DNA of 26,945 nucleotides, taken from IMG/VR virus record IMGVR_UViG_3300025128_000261, positions 1 to 26,945 of that record; one strand, 5' to 3'. Each line of letters opens with the position of its first letter. Positions within the stretch are counted from its first letter, which is position 1. The notes beneath the pieces were generated by a model. It was not told the origin of the DNA. It saw only the letters and a program-made list of their open reading frames with translations, and did no database searches. This DNA is from a virus. A program made the position numbers and the translations under genes. Of this stretch, positions 1 through 8,664 are shown piece by piece.

Positions 1-20
1 TTGAAAGTCGTATTAGCCAT
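1..20 (-). CDS. 5' end of a further structural-cluster gene (partial)
   Basis: Reading leftward, an ATG at 20-18 opens MANTTF and runs off the window edge. A strong Shine-Dalgarno (AAGGAG on the minus strand, 28-33) sits seven bases upstream, so this is a real gene start. It follows the major capsid gene in the same direction, beyond a terminator-like hairpin. Small phage structural proteins often start MANTTF, so a head decoration or structural protein is plausible. Six codons cannot establish that. Confidence 0.6.
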
Positions 21-89
21 TTCAAATCTCCTTGTCTAGGCTACTGTCAGCCACACCATGCGACTGTCAAGGTATTTGTAGTATAGAGT

Positions 90-119
90 AAAAAGGGGCA
101 GCCCGCAAGCCACCCCTTT
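90..119 (-). terminator. Rho-independent terminator after the major capsid gene
   Basis: On the minus strand an 11-bp stem (plus-strand arms 92-102 and 109-119, loop 103-108) is followed by a short U run. Two of its pairs are G-U wobbles in the leftward transcript but A-C mismatches in a rightward transcript, so the hairpin is stable only for leftward RNA. It starts eight bases past the capsid stop codon. It may be leaky, since another leftward gene with a good ribosome binding site follows at 20. Confidence 0.75.
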
Positions 120-126
120 AAGTTTT

Positions 127-1035
127 TTAAGCCCCTGGGGAACCAAAGATTCCTAACGGATCGGATACACCGAAAGAGTATCTTTCTCTCGCCTTATAAC
201 GGCTGTTGCCTGTATCGAAATCAGCGTCCATAGACGTTGCCATTGGGCTACGTGTAAAGTGCTTCAGACCGTTAGGTACATCCGTCATTAAGAACCAAGC
301 ATCAGTATCGGTTAGGTAATGGTTAATTGAATAACCTTCTGGGACAGCGCCATTGCTTTTAATAGCATTGAGGTCGTTGTCTGCAGTACCTGTTCGTCCT
401 TCAGTTTGAAGCAATCGAGTTGCAACAAATTGTAAATCTGAAGGAATGATTAACTTCCGAGCGCGAGATGCAATAAGCAGCCCTCTCTCATCAGTCCATC
501 CCGCGATCTGAATAATAGCCGCTTCTAAAGAAGTTTCATTAAGATCAGCTCCAGTTGCAGGTTCGTTGGAGTTAGTTCCACCACTTACGAGAGGGTGTGC
601 AGTAGAACAAAGCTCTACTCCGTCTCCGTAGGTAGTGCCTGAGTCAAAGGCATTATTTAAGATAGAAGCTGCCTTGACCTGTTTTGTATACGCCATCGCC
701 CTAGCCAGTGCTTTTGTATAACGAGCCGATAGAGAATCGTACAAGTTATCCTCAATAGCCTCTTCAGTAATTGAAAAGCCCATTGCCACTGTTTCATGGT
801 TATAGCGAGCAGTAAAAGCTTCTTGAGCGTTATCATATTCGATGGCAGAGCCTTCGTCTTTGACTGGTGCTGCGGAGAAGCCCGATAGTTTAGTTTCTTC
901 TTCAAAAGAACGATCAGAAGTTTCTGCTTCAAAAATTTCTGCATGTTCCTCGCTGTACTTAGCATACTCTAAACCGAAAAGTGCGTTAAGCCCAGGAAGT
1001 AGTTCTTTAAGAAGTTGTGCGCGTGATATTGCCAT
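127..1035 (-). CDS. Major capsid protein (HK97-like fold expected)
   Basis: This 302-aa protein is the likely building block of the head shell. The acidic stretch at about 28-60 fits an E-loop region, the predicted helix at about 90-130 fits the spine helix, and the remainder (with the AHPLVSGGTN segment near 146-155) fits the A and P domains. The size and the position at the end of a terminase, portal, scaffold series support the call, and the sequence style matches major capsid proteins of uncultured marine phages. The start is set by ATG at 1035 with a purine-rich AGGGGG about nine bases upstream. The gene is 13 bases downstream of its neighbour and followed by a terminator. The assignment rests on family resemblance and synteny; no catalytic motif is expected. 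Confidence 0.85.
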   Translation of the reverse strand: MAISRAQLLKELLPGLNALFGLEYAKYSEEHAEIFEAETSDRSFEEETKLSGFSAAPVKDEGSAIEYDNAQEAFTARYNHETVAMGFSITEEAIEDNLYDSLSARYTKALARAMAYTKQVKAASILNNAFDSGTTYGDGVELCSTAHPLVSGGTNSNEPATGADLNETSLEAAIIQIAGWTDERGLLIASRARKLIIPSDLQFVATRLLQTEGRTGTADNDLNAIKSNGAVPEGYSINHYLTDTDAWFLMTDVPNGLKHFTRSPMATSMDADFDTGNSRYKARERYSFGVSDPLGIFGSPGA

Positions 1036-1048
1036 TTTACATTACCCC

Positions 1049-1684
1049 CTAAATGCCAACTGGGTTACGATAGGCATGTCCACCGATGAACACGTTACTA
1101 CCATTATCAGTATGTGTGCTAAATATAACTAATAGTTCCTGAAAAGTATCACTTCCAGTCGCTGTGCTATCAACTACATCAATAATGTGAAGCGGTAGTG
1201 TTGAAGTTGTAGCCACACTATTATTAGCGGCTAACTTCGACGAACCATTAGTAGTATTGAGTGTATTACTAATGACAGCCGTTTTATTACCAATCACAGT
1301 TCTTCCCAATGTTGCCATTGTTGTACCTGAAGAGCATATAGCTACCTTCATTATTAAGTCAGGATCATCAGCAACAAACGCATGAATATCACTAGCAACG
1401 ATACTACCAGGATATTGATTGTTAAATGTTAACTGATTAGTGTTAGGGTCAGTATACTGACATCCCATAAAGACACCTAGTGTGCCAGTAGCGGGTAAAG
1501 CAGATGTGCTTCCGTCACGGTCAATAGTCCCGTCATTTACACGTTTTACTAAATCGCCTTTTCCAATAGCTGTACCATAGTTACTAGCTATTTTCATTTG
1601 TCGAGTAGCACCTGTGTAAGGACGACCACCAATTAAGCCAACGGGAACAAGCCCATAAGGGGCATCTATAGTAGGATAAGCCAT
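1049..1684 (-). CDS. Putative head decoration or stabilisation protein
   Basis: This 211-aa protein is rich in Gly, Thr, Asn and Ser and has the beta-rich look of a virion surface protein, including the segment PYGLVPVGLIGGRPYTGATR near the N terminus. No signal peptide or membrane segment is visible. It lies directly before the major capsid gene, where decoration proteins are often encoded. Two in-frame ATGs are possible, 1690 and 1684. The AGGAG at 1694-1698 is only three bases from the first and nine from the second, so I prefer 1684 (MAYP). The structural role is inference from position and composition. Confidence 0.65.
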   Translation of the reverse strand: MAYPTIDAPYGLVPVGLIGGRPYTGATRQMKIASNYGTAIGKGDLVKRVNDGTIDRDGSTSALPATGTLGVFMGCQYTDPNTNQLTFNNQYPGSIVASDIHAFVADDPDLIMKVAICSSGTTMATLGRTVIGNKTAVISNTLNTTNGSSKLAANNSVATTSTLPLHIIDVVDSTATGSDTFQELLVIFSTHTDNGSNVFIGGHAYRNPVGI

Positions 1685-1703
1685 ATCCATTGTCTCCTAT
1701 TAA

Positions 1704-2153
1704 TTAATTGCCTTTTCCAAATGTAACCTTAGACTTCCGATCATTAAATAACGGCATTCTAGGGTCGTTCTCGCGCATGAGGTTGTTGTCAACAGAATGT
1801 ATTTGATTGTCCGCCTGTTGTTTATAATAAGTCGAACGTTCTTCTACTAATTCTTCAGGAGCCTTACAAAGCATTAACCCACCAATAATAACGTTATCTT
1901 TAAAGCGTTCATTCTCTATAGTAACTATTGTTATCTCTGGATGGTCGCTTGCCTTTACAGGTTCCCAACCTTCACGTAATTTTGAAGAAACATTAGTGGG
2001 ATCAATAGTTCCTTGATTGCTTGTTCGTATCCAACGAAATGTATATCCTGGCTCTGGATTTGGAGAAGGTAAAACTTCTGGTCGTGTCCAAGCAGATTTT
2101 CGTTTCGTCTTTTCACGAGTTTCAAGATCTCGGTTAATTCTATTTTCAGCCAT
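1704..2153 (-). CDS. Unknown protein of the capsid cluster
   Basis: I do not recognise a family for this 149-aa hydrophilic protein. The N-terminal 25 residues are strongly basic, and the middle (about 37-95) looks like a small folded domain beginning GYTFRWIRTS. The C-terminal third is polar with several Asn and Asp. Its ATG overlaps the stop of the upstream scaffold gene by eight bases, and its AGGAAAG ribosome binding site lies inside that gene, so translation is probably coupled. Sitting between scaffold and decoration protein, it is probably a head or assembly component. Confidence 0.7.
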   Translation of the reverse strand: MAENRINRDLETREKTKRKSAWTRPEVLPSPNPEPGYTFRWIRTSNQGTIDPTNVSSKLREGWEPVKASDHPEITIVTIENERFKDNVIIGGLMLCKAPEELVEERSTYYKQQADNQIHSVDNNLMRENDPRMPLFNDRKSKVTFGKGN

Positions 2154-3213
2154 TTTCTTTCCTCATGTCTATTGCAACCTGTTTGGCGTATTGTTCGGGT
2201 GTTAACCCTAATCGTTTCGCGAGAGCTATTTGTGTTTGCGAGAGTTTCACCTTTTTAGGTGCTGTGCTTCTCGTAGCAGGTGCTACCACATTAGCCTGTC
2301 TTTTTGGCTTTTCAGCCTCTTGTTCTGCAGTTCCCTCAAAATTATCTGGGAAGACCTGCCGCATACGAGTATCTATTGCCTCGTAGTATTCATCACTTTG
2401 CAAATCAATACCTTGCTTTGCTAGTTTATTATGTAGACCCAGTGCCAGACTTGTCATTTCATCATCTGAACCGAACCAAGTATTCTTTTTAGCCCACTCT
2501 ACTGCCCGCGCGTCGGCAACGGGTTCTGACGTAGGTTGACTAGCTACTGTTGGTTGTACAGGGGTTTCTGTTTCCTGTAAAGGAGGAATTTTAAAATTAT
2601 TTAACTTATCGGTTTTTATGTTAACATTTGTTAAGTTTTCTTGCGCAACAAGAAGTTTTTCTGCGTCCCCTGCTTCATACGCCTCTTTATATGCTTTTTT
2701 AGCCTGTGCAAGCTCTGCTGTTGCAGTTTTCTTAGCTTGCTCAAGTAACGCTGTTTGATTCTTATTAACGTTACCTTTTAGCTTTTTGTTTTCTTCGACG
2801 AGGTTTTTCGTGAGGGCTTCAAGTTCTTGCCTTTCCCTGAACGCGGCTTCTTTTGCACGTCTTTCGTCGTGGTAGCCTTTGCTGAAGTGTTGGATACGCT
2901 TACGGACTTTTTCGGAGTAGTCTTCAAGTTCTTCTTCCGTAACATCTTCAGGGGGTTGAGAAGGTTTGCGATCGCGATCAGCTTTCGGAGTATCATCATA
3001 TACCTCAATTTCAATGTTGTCTTTATCAGGAGCATTCTTCCTTGCAGAATCACTATTTGCGTCTGCGTTAGATTTTTCCTTATTATCTTTGTAATCATCT
3101 GCTACTTTCTTTCCTGATATGTCAATTTCCACTGCATTAGAATTTTCGATCTCAATGTTAGTGTCTTTAACTTTTTCGTCAGGAAAAGTGTACTCTACTT
3201 TTTGAAATGCCAT
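2146..3213 (-). CDS. Capsid scaffolding protein
   Basis: This 355-aa, highly charged protein is the likely internal scaffold for capsid assembly. Residues 1-95 are acidic and low in complexity, about 95-205 form a long predicted coiled coil, 246-292 hold a compact conserved-looking block starting with WFGSDDE, and 322-352 form a Lys-rich helical end (LGLTPEQYAKQ) typical of the capsid-binding tail of scaffolds. The start is taken at ATG 3213 (MAFQ) because an AAGGA lies seven bases upstream; an in-frame codon at 3246 lies inside the preceding gene. I see no protease motif. It is encoded just before the capsid proteins, as expected. Confidence 0.75.
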   Translation of the reverse strand: MAFQKVEYTFPDEKVKDTNIEIENSNAVEIDISGKKVADDYKDNKEKSNADANSDSARKNAPDKDNIEIEVYDDTPKADRDRKPSQPPEDVTEEELEDYSEKVRKRIQHFSKGYHDERRAKEAAFRERQELEALTKNLVEENKKLKGNVNKNQTALLEQAKKTATAELAQAKKAYKEAYEAGDAEKLLVAQENLTNVNIKTDKLNNFKIPPLQETETPVQPTVASQPTSEPVADARAVEWAKKNTWFGSDDEMTSLALGLHNKLAKQGIDLQSDEYYEAIDTRMRQVFPDNFEGTAEQEAEKPKRQANVVAPATRSTAPKKVKLSQTQIALAKRLGLTPEQYAKQVAIDMRKENG

Positions 3214-3223
3214 ATTAATTTCC

Positions 3224-3598
3224 TTAAATTGCTCTCGTGACACCACGAGGATCAGCTACAACGGCTTCTATAGAGTCATCGTTCATTAAACGATACTCCT
3301 TGCCATCTATATTAAATCGCGTACCAGTATTGGCACGAAACATCACAAAGTCACCTATCTTACACCAAGGATTATCACCAAACCGTTCTTTATCTTTATA
3401 AGCTTGACCGCCCATATCAATGACAAGTCCCAAAATAGACATAATGTGTTCATTACGCATTTCAGTATTTGTCTTTAATACTTTAGTGTTTTCATAAGTT
3501 TCTTCTATTTCGGGTAACGCTACAAGCACTCTATATCCAACAGGGGTGGGTAGTTGTACTTCTAGTTCTTCATCTGTTATTTTTACTGCTTCAATCAT
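3224..3598 (-). CDS. Phage GroES-type co-chaperonin (Cpn10)
   Basis: About 124 aa, slightly longer than bacterial GroES (97 aa). The order of elements matches Cpn10: an opening beta strand PVGYRVLVALPE, a polar mobile-loop region (about residues 28-50), the ILGLVIDMG strand, CKIGDFVMF, then EYRLMNDDSIEAVV near the end. Cpn10 caps the GroEL folding chamber; in phage T4, gp31 replaces host GroES so that the capsid protein folds. Its position between portal and capsid genes fits that role. Three consecutive ATGs occur (3604, 3601, 3598); GGAAG ends six bases before the third, so I place the start at 3598. The gene overlaps the end of the preceding one. Confidence 0.85.
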   Translation of the reverse strand: MIEAVKITDEELEVQLPTPVGYRVLVALPEIEETYENTKVLKTNTEMRNEHIMSILGLVIDMGGQAYKDKERFGDNPWCKIGDFVMFRANTGTRFNIDGKEYRLMNDDSIEAVVADPRGVTRAI

Positions 3599-3788
3599 CA
3601 TCATCTTCCATGTAGTTGCGCGAGAGGTCGGTTATATACGATAGACTAGCATCTAGACCTCGGATCAAGCCAGTCACTTCCTTGTATTGGGCAAAGTCTT
3701 TTGCTCCACCTCCACCAAGAAACTCTTGTGCAGAAACTTTATCAGCTTCGATTTTTTCTTTCAGCACGTCAAAGACGGTTTTAGCCAT
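3591..3788 (-). CDS. Small 65-aa protein of the head cluster
   Basis: This short protein has an N-terminal helix (MAKTVFDVLKEKIEADK), a Gly4 turn near 26-29, a second helix and an acidic end of four aspartates. The start ATG shares one base with the portal stop codon (TAATG), so it is translationally coupled to portal. Its own stop lies within the triplet ATGs of the co-chaperonin gene. I recognise no domain. Small helical proteins at this position can be head-completion or assembly factors, but that is only positional inference. Confidence 0.7.
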   Translation of the reverse strand: MAKTVFDVLKEKIEADKVSAQEFLGGGGAKDFAQYKEVTGLIRGLDASLSYITDLSRNYMEDDDD

Positions 3789-6229
3789 TAATTATTCTTT
3801 AGCTCCTTAAATATATCCATATTCATTTTATTATCTACGTTGCGTTTATCTGATTGTAACTTCACATCTTTATTTCGTGCATCTATTTGTATTTCTGCGG
3901 CTTCAAGTTGAAGTTTTTTTGCATCAGTTGCGGCATCAGTCATATCTTTTTTATTCTTACGCTGTTGTTCTGCTTGTCTTAACTGCATGTCCATAGCATC
4001 TTTTTGTGCTTTTCTTTGAACTTCAGACTGTTTAACTTGTAGCTCGGCTTGTTTAATTTGTATCGTTGGATCTTGTGTTTTCTTCTGCGCTTCCGCTTGA
4101 GCTGCTTTCTGCATATTAGACTGAGCAAGCTGTTTACCTGCTGCAGACACAAGCCTTGACAAATTAAGTTCTACCTCTTCGGGCAACTCTGCGTCTGGTG
4201 GAGGTAACTCGGCTCCAACTCGTTCTTCTATATCTTTACGATATTTAAACCCAAGATGTTCAGCTATATGTGCTTGCAGTGAAGCCATGATTTGTTTTGC
4301 CTGTGGGTTTTGTCCTATCATCTGCATTATCATGGGGTCTTGCATAAAAGACATATGTGTTGCGATATGTGCCTCGTGATCTTGATATATAAAAGCTTTC
4401 ATTGGTTTGTTTCTCAATGCTGCCATATTTTCGCTTATAGGATCAAGCGGCTTCAGATCGTCTTTTGTAGGAACAAGTTTATCTGCATTCTTTACACCAA
4501 GAACTTCTATCATCTGCCTATGCAGTTGAGGCAAGTCATATATTTGTGGTGCAGACTGAGACATCTGGAGAACTGCTTGGTACTGCACCACTCTCTGTGC
4601 CATAGTGGAGCTGTTTGGGTCTGACACAGGAATAACGTCTATCATCATATAATCGGCTTGTCGTGCGCCAACCTCTCCCCGTAGTGGTTGATACGCATAT
4701 TCTGTAGGTGCATATTCAGCCATGATGGTTTTTAGAAGTTTAAACTCCTGCTTCATAGCATAGTGGACACGAGCCTGCACCGCTGCCATTGGCTTAAGAG
4801 TTCGTTCTAGCAGAGCTAGAGTTGTTCCCACAGGAGCATTAGCCGACATATCAGATATGTTCATATCACTAATAGCGCCAAGTCTACGACCTTCTTGAGT
4901 GATTTGGTTTAGTAACGCCAATAGAGTTTGACTAGGTTCTTTGTAAGGAAGAGGCATGATATTGTCTCGAATACTACCAGACGGGACATCTACATCTCTA
5001 AATGATCCAGGCTCTATCGGGGTGTCGTCTCCCTTTATGCGTAACCCCCGTGATTTTAGCCCTCCAGGGAGGTTTGCAAGTGTTCCTGCATCTACAAGCT
5101 GCCGTATAAGCGAGGTTCCTGCTTTAGCGTACCCCCCTATTATATGTATAAGACCTAGCCCGTAGAACCCAAATCCTGGAACGTATACATAGTGTACGAA
5201 ATGTTGGCGTTTTAACATCAACATATCATCTTGGTTCCAGTTTCTACGGATAGAGAGTATCTCGTTAGACCCACGCTCTATTGTTACAACGTAAGGTTTA
5301 GCGATCTCGTCTTCAGAATTATCTATACCATCTATTAACAAGTCAGCGTGAACTTCATAGACACTATACCTATAATCATCTGTTAAAGAATACCCACCCT
5401 CTTCGGCTTTTCTCTTCTCAATGTCACTGTGGTATGGCTGCGGGTCTCCAAGTTCTATATCACGATAAAACCCGTTAGCCTGTAGTTTCTTTAACTCGTT
5501 CTTTGTTCTTCGCATAACATGCGTTACACGCTCTGCAGTTTCTACGTGCGATGCTCCATAAGGCACGATGACATCTTCTGCAGGGATATACACTGCCATC
5601 TGTCGTCCCATGTTAGGATCGTAATACACCTTCTTAAACGCCGATCCTGCTAACCCAAGACTATAGAGCAATCTCTCATGCTCTGGTCTGTACTCAACCA
5701 TATTCTCGGTAAGTTCGTAATTCATGTCGGCTTTAACACGAGCTGAAGCTTCTTCTTTTTCTTTTGTCTCTTCTCCAAGTATTTTTGTCTTAACAGGACC
5801 TGTGGACGGAAATGTCTCACTCATAGTCTCTGCTTGGAATCGTATGGCAGCTTCGGCTAATACTGTAGAATACACCCCACAAGCTCCGTCCCACGGTTCA
5901 GTACGCTCTTCATACTTAAACCCTAACACGTCAAGACCCTTTACAAATGTATCTGCCCAATCCTTACGACTATCTACATCAGAATCAACTGCGCCAATAA
6001 TATCATTAGCAAGAGTATTAAGTTCACCGTCATCTAATATCTCTGCAATATTGCCGTCGAATGGTATGGTGTCGCCTGTATCCGTGTCAGGGACTATCGT
6101 TATCTCCATACTGCCATCGTCTAGAGTCACGCTTTCAGGATTTACAATCTCTATCTCTAGCTCAGAAGTATTCATCTCTGCTTCTTCTAAACCTACAGGT
6201 GCTTGGTATAGTCCTTTTTCAACTGCCAT
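3788..6229 (-). CDS. Portal protein
   Basis: This 813-aa protein would form the dodecameric ring through which DNA enters the head and to which the tail attaches. The order and size fit (directly after the large terminase). The N-terminal ~80 residues are acidic. The central 90-640 contain the conserved-looking core, including EPWDGACGVYSTVLAEAA and a glycine-rich YVPGFGFYGLGLIHI stretch. The last ~130 residues are a long Gln/Lys/Ala-rich coiled coil with heptad-like KQAELQVKQSEVQRK repeats. Such a helical C-terminal barrel is known from P22-type portals. The ATG overlaps the terminase stop as TAATG. At over 800 aa it is longer than most portals. Confidence 0.9.
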   Translation of the reverse strand: MAVEKGLYQAPVGLEEAEMNTSELEIEIVNPESVTLDDGSMEITIVPDTDTGDTIPFDGNIAEILDDGELNTLANDIIGAVDSDVDSRKDWADTFVKGLDVLGFKYEERTEPWDGACGVYSTVLAEAAIRFQAETMSETFPSTGPVKTKILGEETKEKEEASARVKADMNYELTENMVEYRPEHERLLYSLGLAGSAFKKVYYDPNMGRQMAVYIPAEDVIVPYGASHVETAERVTHVMRRTKNELKKLQANGFYRDIELGDPQPYHSDIEKRKAEEGGYSLTDDYRYSVYEVHADLLIDGIDNSEDEIAKPYVVTIERGSNEILSIRRNWNQDDMLMLKRQHFVHYVYVPGFGFYGLGLIHIIGGYAKAGTSLIRQLVDAGTLANLPGGLKSRGLRIKGDDTPIEPGSFRDVDVPSGSIRDNIMPLPYKEPSQTLLALLNQITQEGRRLGAISDMNISDMSANAPVGTTLALLERTLKPMAAVQARVHYAMKQEFKLLKTIMAEYAPTEYAYQPLRGEVGARQADYMMIDVIPVSDPNSSTMAQRVVQYQAVLQMSQSAPQIYDLPQLHRQMIEVLGVKNADKLVPTKDDLKPLDPISENMAALRNKPMKAFIYQDHEAHIATHMSFMQDPMIMQMIGQNPQAKQIMASLQAHIAEHLGFKYRKDIEERVGAELPPPDAELPEEVELNLSRLVSAAGKQLAQSNMQKAAQAEAQKKTQDPTIQIKQAELQVKQSEVQRKAQKDAMDMQLRQAEQQRKNKKDMTDAATDAKKLQLEAAEIQIDARNKDVKLQSDKRNVDNKMNMDIFKELKNN

Positions 6230-7782
6230 TAGTAAAATCCACTTCCTCTACGTTTAAAATATCGAGTCTCTTCAGGCTCGTCGCTTGGTAGTCTTATAAA
6301 CCCGCCCTGTCTAAATCTCATCAATGCCATCACGGTTGCATCTACGAGGTCATCATGACTCATAAATGGAAATCCTGCAATCTCTTCTATTACTTCTTCT
6401 GCCCATCTCGTCTCTGGAACCCATACAAGACCTGACGCTACAATATCGGTTACGGAATTTAACCGTGCCATCTTATCGCCTGACCCTCTGTGCGGAGTAA
6501 ACTCCGATACAGGTATACCCATTCTCCTCATCTCTTGATAGAGCGCCGTACCCGCACTCTTCTTCTCCACAATAAACGAATCAGGTTCCCATTCGCTATA
6601 TTCGTCCATAGCTAACTGTTTCAGTTCTGGGAACTCCATACGCTTCTTTATACTGTTTAACAGAATAATGTTGTAGTTGTCCACCTCTTCATTCAAAAAC
6701 ACACCCCAAGTTGTCAAAGCTGTATAATCAGCACGGTTGTGTGTCTCTGCTGCCGCATCAAGGGACATGATAATATACTCGCATTGTGGAGGGTCGTCTT
6801 GTTTCCACATCTGCCACCACTCTCTTTTAACCACAGCGGCTTCTTCAGCTGTCGGTTCTTGTTGATACTGAGCGTTCCACTGAAACACAGGCATAGAAGC
6901 TTTTGTACGTAGTAACGCATCAAGGTCAAAGAACTCAGGCCAAAGCGGTTTTTGCATAGACTCTTTTGTTTTCTTGTCGATTGTATCTAAGATAGCAGGG
7001 AACTCAACAACCTCATACTGATCGGATCTCTCATTCTGCGCCATGTCTCTTGTAACACGTCCTGTCAGATCATCCATGTGCCAACGTGTCTGTATTATGG
7101 CAACTCGACCTCCAGGCATAAGACGGGTACGCGCACCGAAGGTGAACCACTCGTAAGCTTTTTCGAACACTTCAAAGTTTCCATTAATAACGTCTTGTTC
7201 AGAGTGGGGGTCATCGACGAGCAAGAGGTCAGCACCACGACCTGCAATAGAAGAACCAATACCACACGCATAATATTCACCTCCTGAATTTGTGTTCCAA
7301 CGCCCTGCAGATTTAGAGTCGATGGCTAACTTCACAGTAGGAAATATAGCTGTGTAAGCGTCTGTGGCAATCATGTTACGTACTTTTCTACCAAAATCAA
7401 CCGCCAGATCAGTCGTATGAGACACCATCATAACCTTTTTATTAGGATTACGCCCTAAAAACCACGCAGGAAACATAATAGACACAAGCTGCGACTTGCC
7501 ATGTCGAGGGGGTATATTTACACAAATACGATCTTTATCACCCTGTTCGATACCCATTAACATGTCTGCAAGTAATCTGTGGTGCTTTCCAACAATATAA
7601 TCAGGCTGCATAGCCTTACAAAACTCTATAAGATCGTCGTAAGATGCCTGATTTACCTTACGTGTACTTAACTCATCGACCATACGATCAATCTCAGCGA
7701 TCTCATCGGTACTGTATTGGTCCAGATTATCCAACATAACTTGAATTTCGTCTTCTGTGAAATCTAATGCGTGTTTATTCAC
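6229..7782 (-). CDS. terL: Terminase large subunit (packaging ATPase and nuclease)
   Basis: This 517-aa motor protein pumps DNA into the prohead and cuts concatemers. The ATPase domain shows Walker A PPRHGKS (91-97), Walker B LLLVDDPH (186-193) and a coupling motif IQTRWH (230-235). The RNase H-like nuclease domain has Asp342 in IIMSLDAA, Glu406 in DSFIVEKK and the HDDLVDA cluster with Asp477, Asp478 and Asp481. The length is normal for the family. The start codon is GTG at 7782, with GGGGA a few bases upstream, and overlaps the previous gene by eight bases. An annotation seeking ATG would miss this start. Confidence 0.95.
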   Translation of the reverse strand: MNKHALDFTEDEIQVMLDNLDQYSTDEIAEIDRMVDELSTRKVNQASYDDLIEFCKAMQPDYIVGKHHRLLADMLMGIEQGDKDRICVNIPPRHGKSQLVSIMFPAWFLGRNPNKKVMMVSHTTDLAVDFGRKVRNMIATDAYTAIFPTVKLAIDSKSAGRWNTNSGGEYYACGIGSSIAGRGADLLLVDDPHSEQDVINGNFEVFEKAYEWFTFGARTRLMPGGRVAIIQTRWHMDDLTGRVTRDMAQNERSDQYEVVEFPAILDTIDKKTKESMQKPLWPEFFDLDALLRTKASMPVFQWNAQYQQEPTAEEAAVVKREWWQMWKQDDPPQCEYIIMSLDAAAETHNRADYTALTTWGVFLNEEVDNYNIILLNSIKKRMEFPELKQLAMDEYSEWEPDSFIVEKKSAGTALYQEMRRMGIPVSEFTPHRGSGDKMARLNSVTDIVASGLVWVPETRWAEEVIEEIAGFPFMSHDDLVDATVMALMRFRQGGFIRLPSDEPEETRYFKRRGSGFY

Positions 7783-8377
7783 CGTTTTCCCCGTTCAAAC
7801 CTAGCTCCTCGTCCACATTTAACGGTTCTCCATCTATCACAACGGCATTTTCTACTTCTTCTGTAGGATTTACGAGTTTTGCAAGTTTAGAACGCAGTTT
7901 TTCACGTAGATCATCCGTAGACTGATGTGTTATGGTGACTTCTGACTTCTCTGCAAACAATCCTACGTCAGAAATCTTACCTAGAAGCTCCAAAGCACGT
8001 ATTCTAACCCGTGGATCAGGGTTATCTGTCTCTAATAGTAACTTATTTGTCACTAAGTGACGTATTTGCACCGAACTTTCTACAACAGAACGTCCAAACT
8101 CTTGTAAAATACTGTTTGTAAGAAGCAATGAGGCGGGGGTAAGGGTTGCAAGTTTCTTTTCAGAAGCTTTCTTAGAGGTTTTTTCAGGATTATCAGCATA
8201 AGCCGTAACAAGTTTAGCTGCTACATCCTTATCTTCCTTCGTTGGCTCCAAGTCCAACCCATGTTCCCCAAGTTCTTTAGCTGTATTAGCTGCTGACTCC
8301 ACACGATCCTTTAAATCAATGGGAGGAGGGTTCTTTTCTAAGGGTACACCCATTTCGGGTTCTACTATTATAGTCAT
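7775..8377 (-). CDS. Putative terminase small subunit
   Basis: This 200-aa, mainly helical and charged protein is first in the packaging operon and overlaps terL by eight bases, the usual place for the DNA-recognising small terminase. The middle (about 82-150) carries helices such as SLLLTNSILQEFG and DPRVRIRALELLGKISDVG, and the C terminus is acidic. I see no clear helix-turn-helix motif, so the role rests on synteny. The ORF is open up to 8407, but the promoter -10 box occupies 8406-8411 and transcription should start near 8399, so the usable ATG is 8377 (MTIIVEP). The ribosome binding site there is weak (GCGAG). Confidence 0.65.
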   Translation of the reverse strand: MTIIVEPEMGVPLEKNPPPIDLKDRVESAANTAKELGEHGLDLEPTKEDKDVAAKLVTAYADNPEKTSKKASEKKLATLTPASLLLTNSILQEFGRSVVESSVQIRHLVTNKLLLETDNPDPRVRIRALELLGKISDVGLFAEKSEVTITHQSTDDLREKLRSKLAKLVNPTEEVENAVVIDGEPLNVDEELGLNGENGE

Positions 8378-8405
8378 ATTTGCTCGCAGGTTGTCACCGT
8401 AACGC

Positions 8406-8435
8406 ATTATATAGTGAAAAAAATTTTTTTGTAAA
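8406..8435 (-). promoter_or_regulatory. Sigma70-type promoter for the head and packaging operon
   Basis: Reading leftward: -35 TTTACA (8435-8430, five of six consensus bases), an 18-base spacer, then a perfect TATAAT (8411-8406). The spacer contains seven A followed by seven T, a tract expected to bend DNA. Transcription would begin near 8399, about 22 bases before the ATG at 8377. This is the only convincing promoter I see for the leftward genes, so the whole 1-8377 cluster may depend on it. Confidence 0.7.
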
Positions 8436-8605
8436 GTAGTTTGGGACTCCTATAGGGGGGTGTTCCTATATAGAAGAGGGTGGGGGGTCCAATCTCAAAA
8501 ATTGCGGATTTATTTGAGTAAATTAATAATACATACGCGAGCATGTAACTAAAACTATATAGCGGTGGGTACGGGTAGGGTATGAGTTGTTATATTGCGT
8601 TTTTG

Positions 8606-8624
8606 GATTAGTCAATGACTAATC
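8606..8624. repeat. Palindromic element copy 1 (loop AAT), divergent control region
   Basis: This is GATTAGTCA-A-TGACTAATC, a perfect 9-bp inverted repeat with a one-base centre. It is the variant copy of the GTTAGTC-NNN-GACTAAC family: the outer G:C pair of the 17-base core is changed to A:T on both sides, so symmetry is kept. It lies just upstream of the -35 box of the rightward promoter (8635-8664), the position of an operator or activator site. Confidence 0.8.
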
Positions 8625-8634
8625 GTATCTATAC

Positions 8635-8664
8635 CTTACAGACTGTAACAAGTTATGCTATAAG
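8635..8664 (+). promoter_or_regulatory. Putative extended -10 promoter for the first rightward gene
   Basis: The -10 box TATAAG (8659-8664) is preceded by TGC (8656-8658), an extended -10 signature. A weak -35 CTTACA (8635-8640) lies 18 bases upstream. Transcription would start near 8671, giving a leader of about 50 bases to the ATG at 8720. The TTATGCTATA core is shared with the strong promoter at 10002-10030. Apart from this promoter, the leftward one and the palindrome, I see only G-rich and AT-rich stretches without a clear feature in 8436-8605. Confidence 0.5.

Noticed and set aside
5724-6257. 177-residue rightward ORF opposite the portal gene
   Set aside because: It lies wholly antisense to the N-terminal part of a well-supported portal gene, has no ribosome site and is a composition shadow; the same holds for other long antisense frames such as 13803-14201 and 24056-24451.
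8446-8457. T7-like single-subunit RNA polymerase promoter (ACTCCTATAGGG)
   Set aside because: Only partial match, no second copy found before other genes, and no phage RNA polymerase gene in the window.
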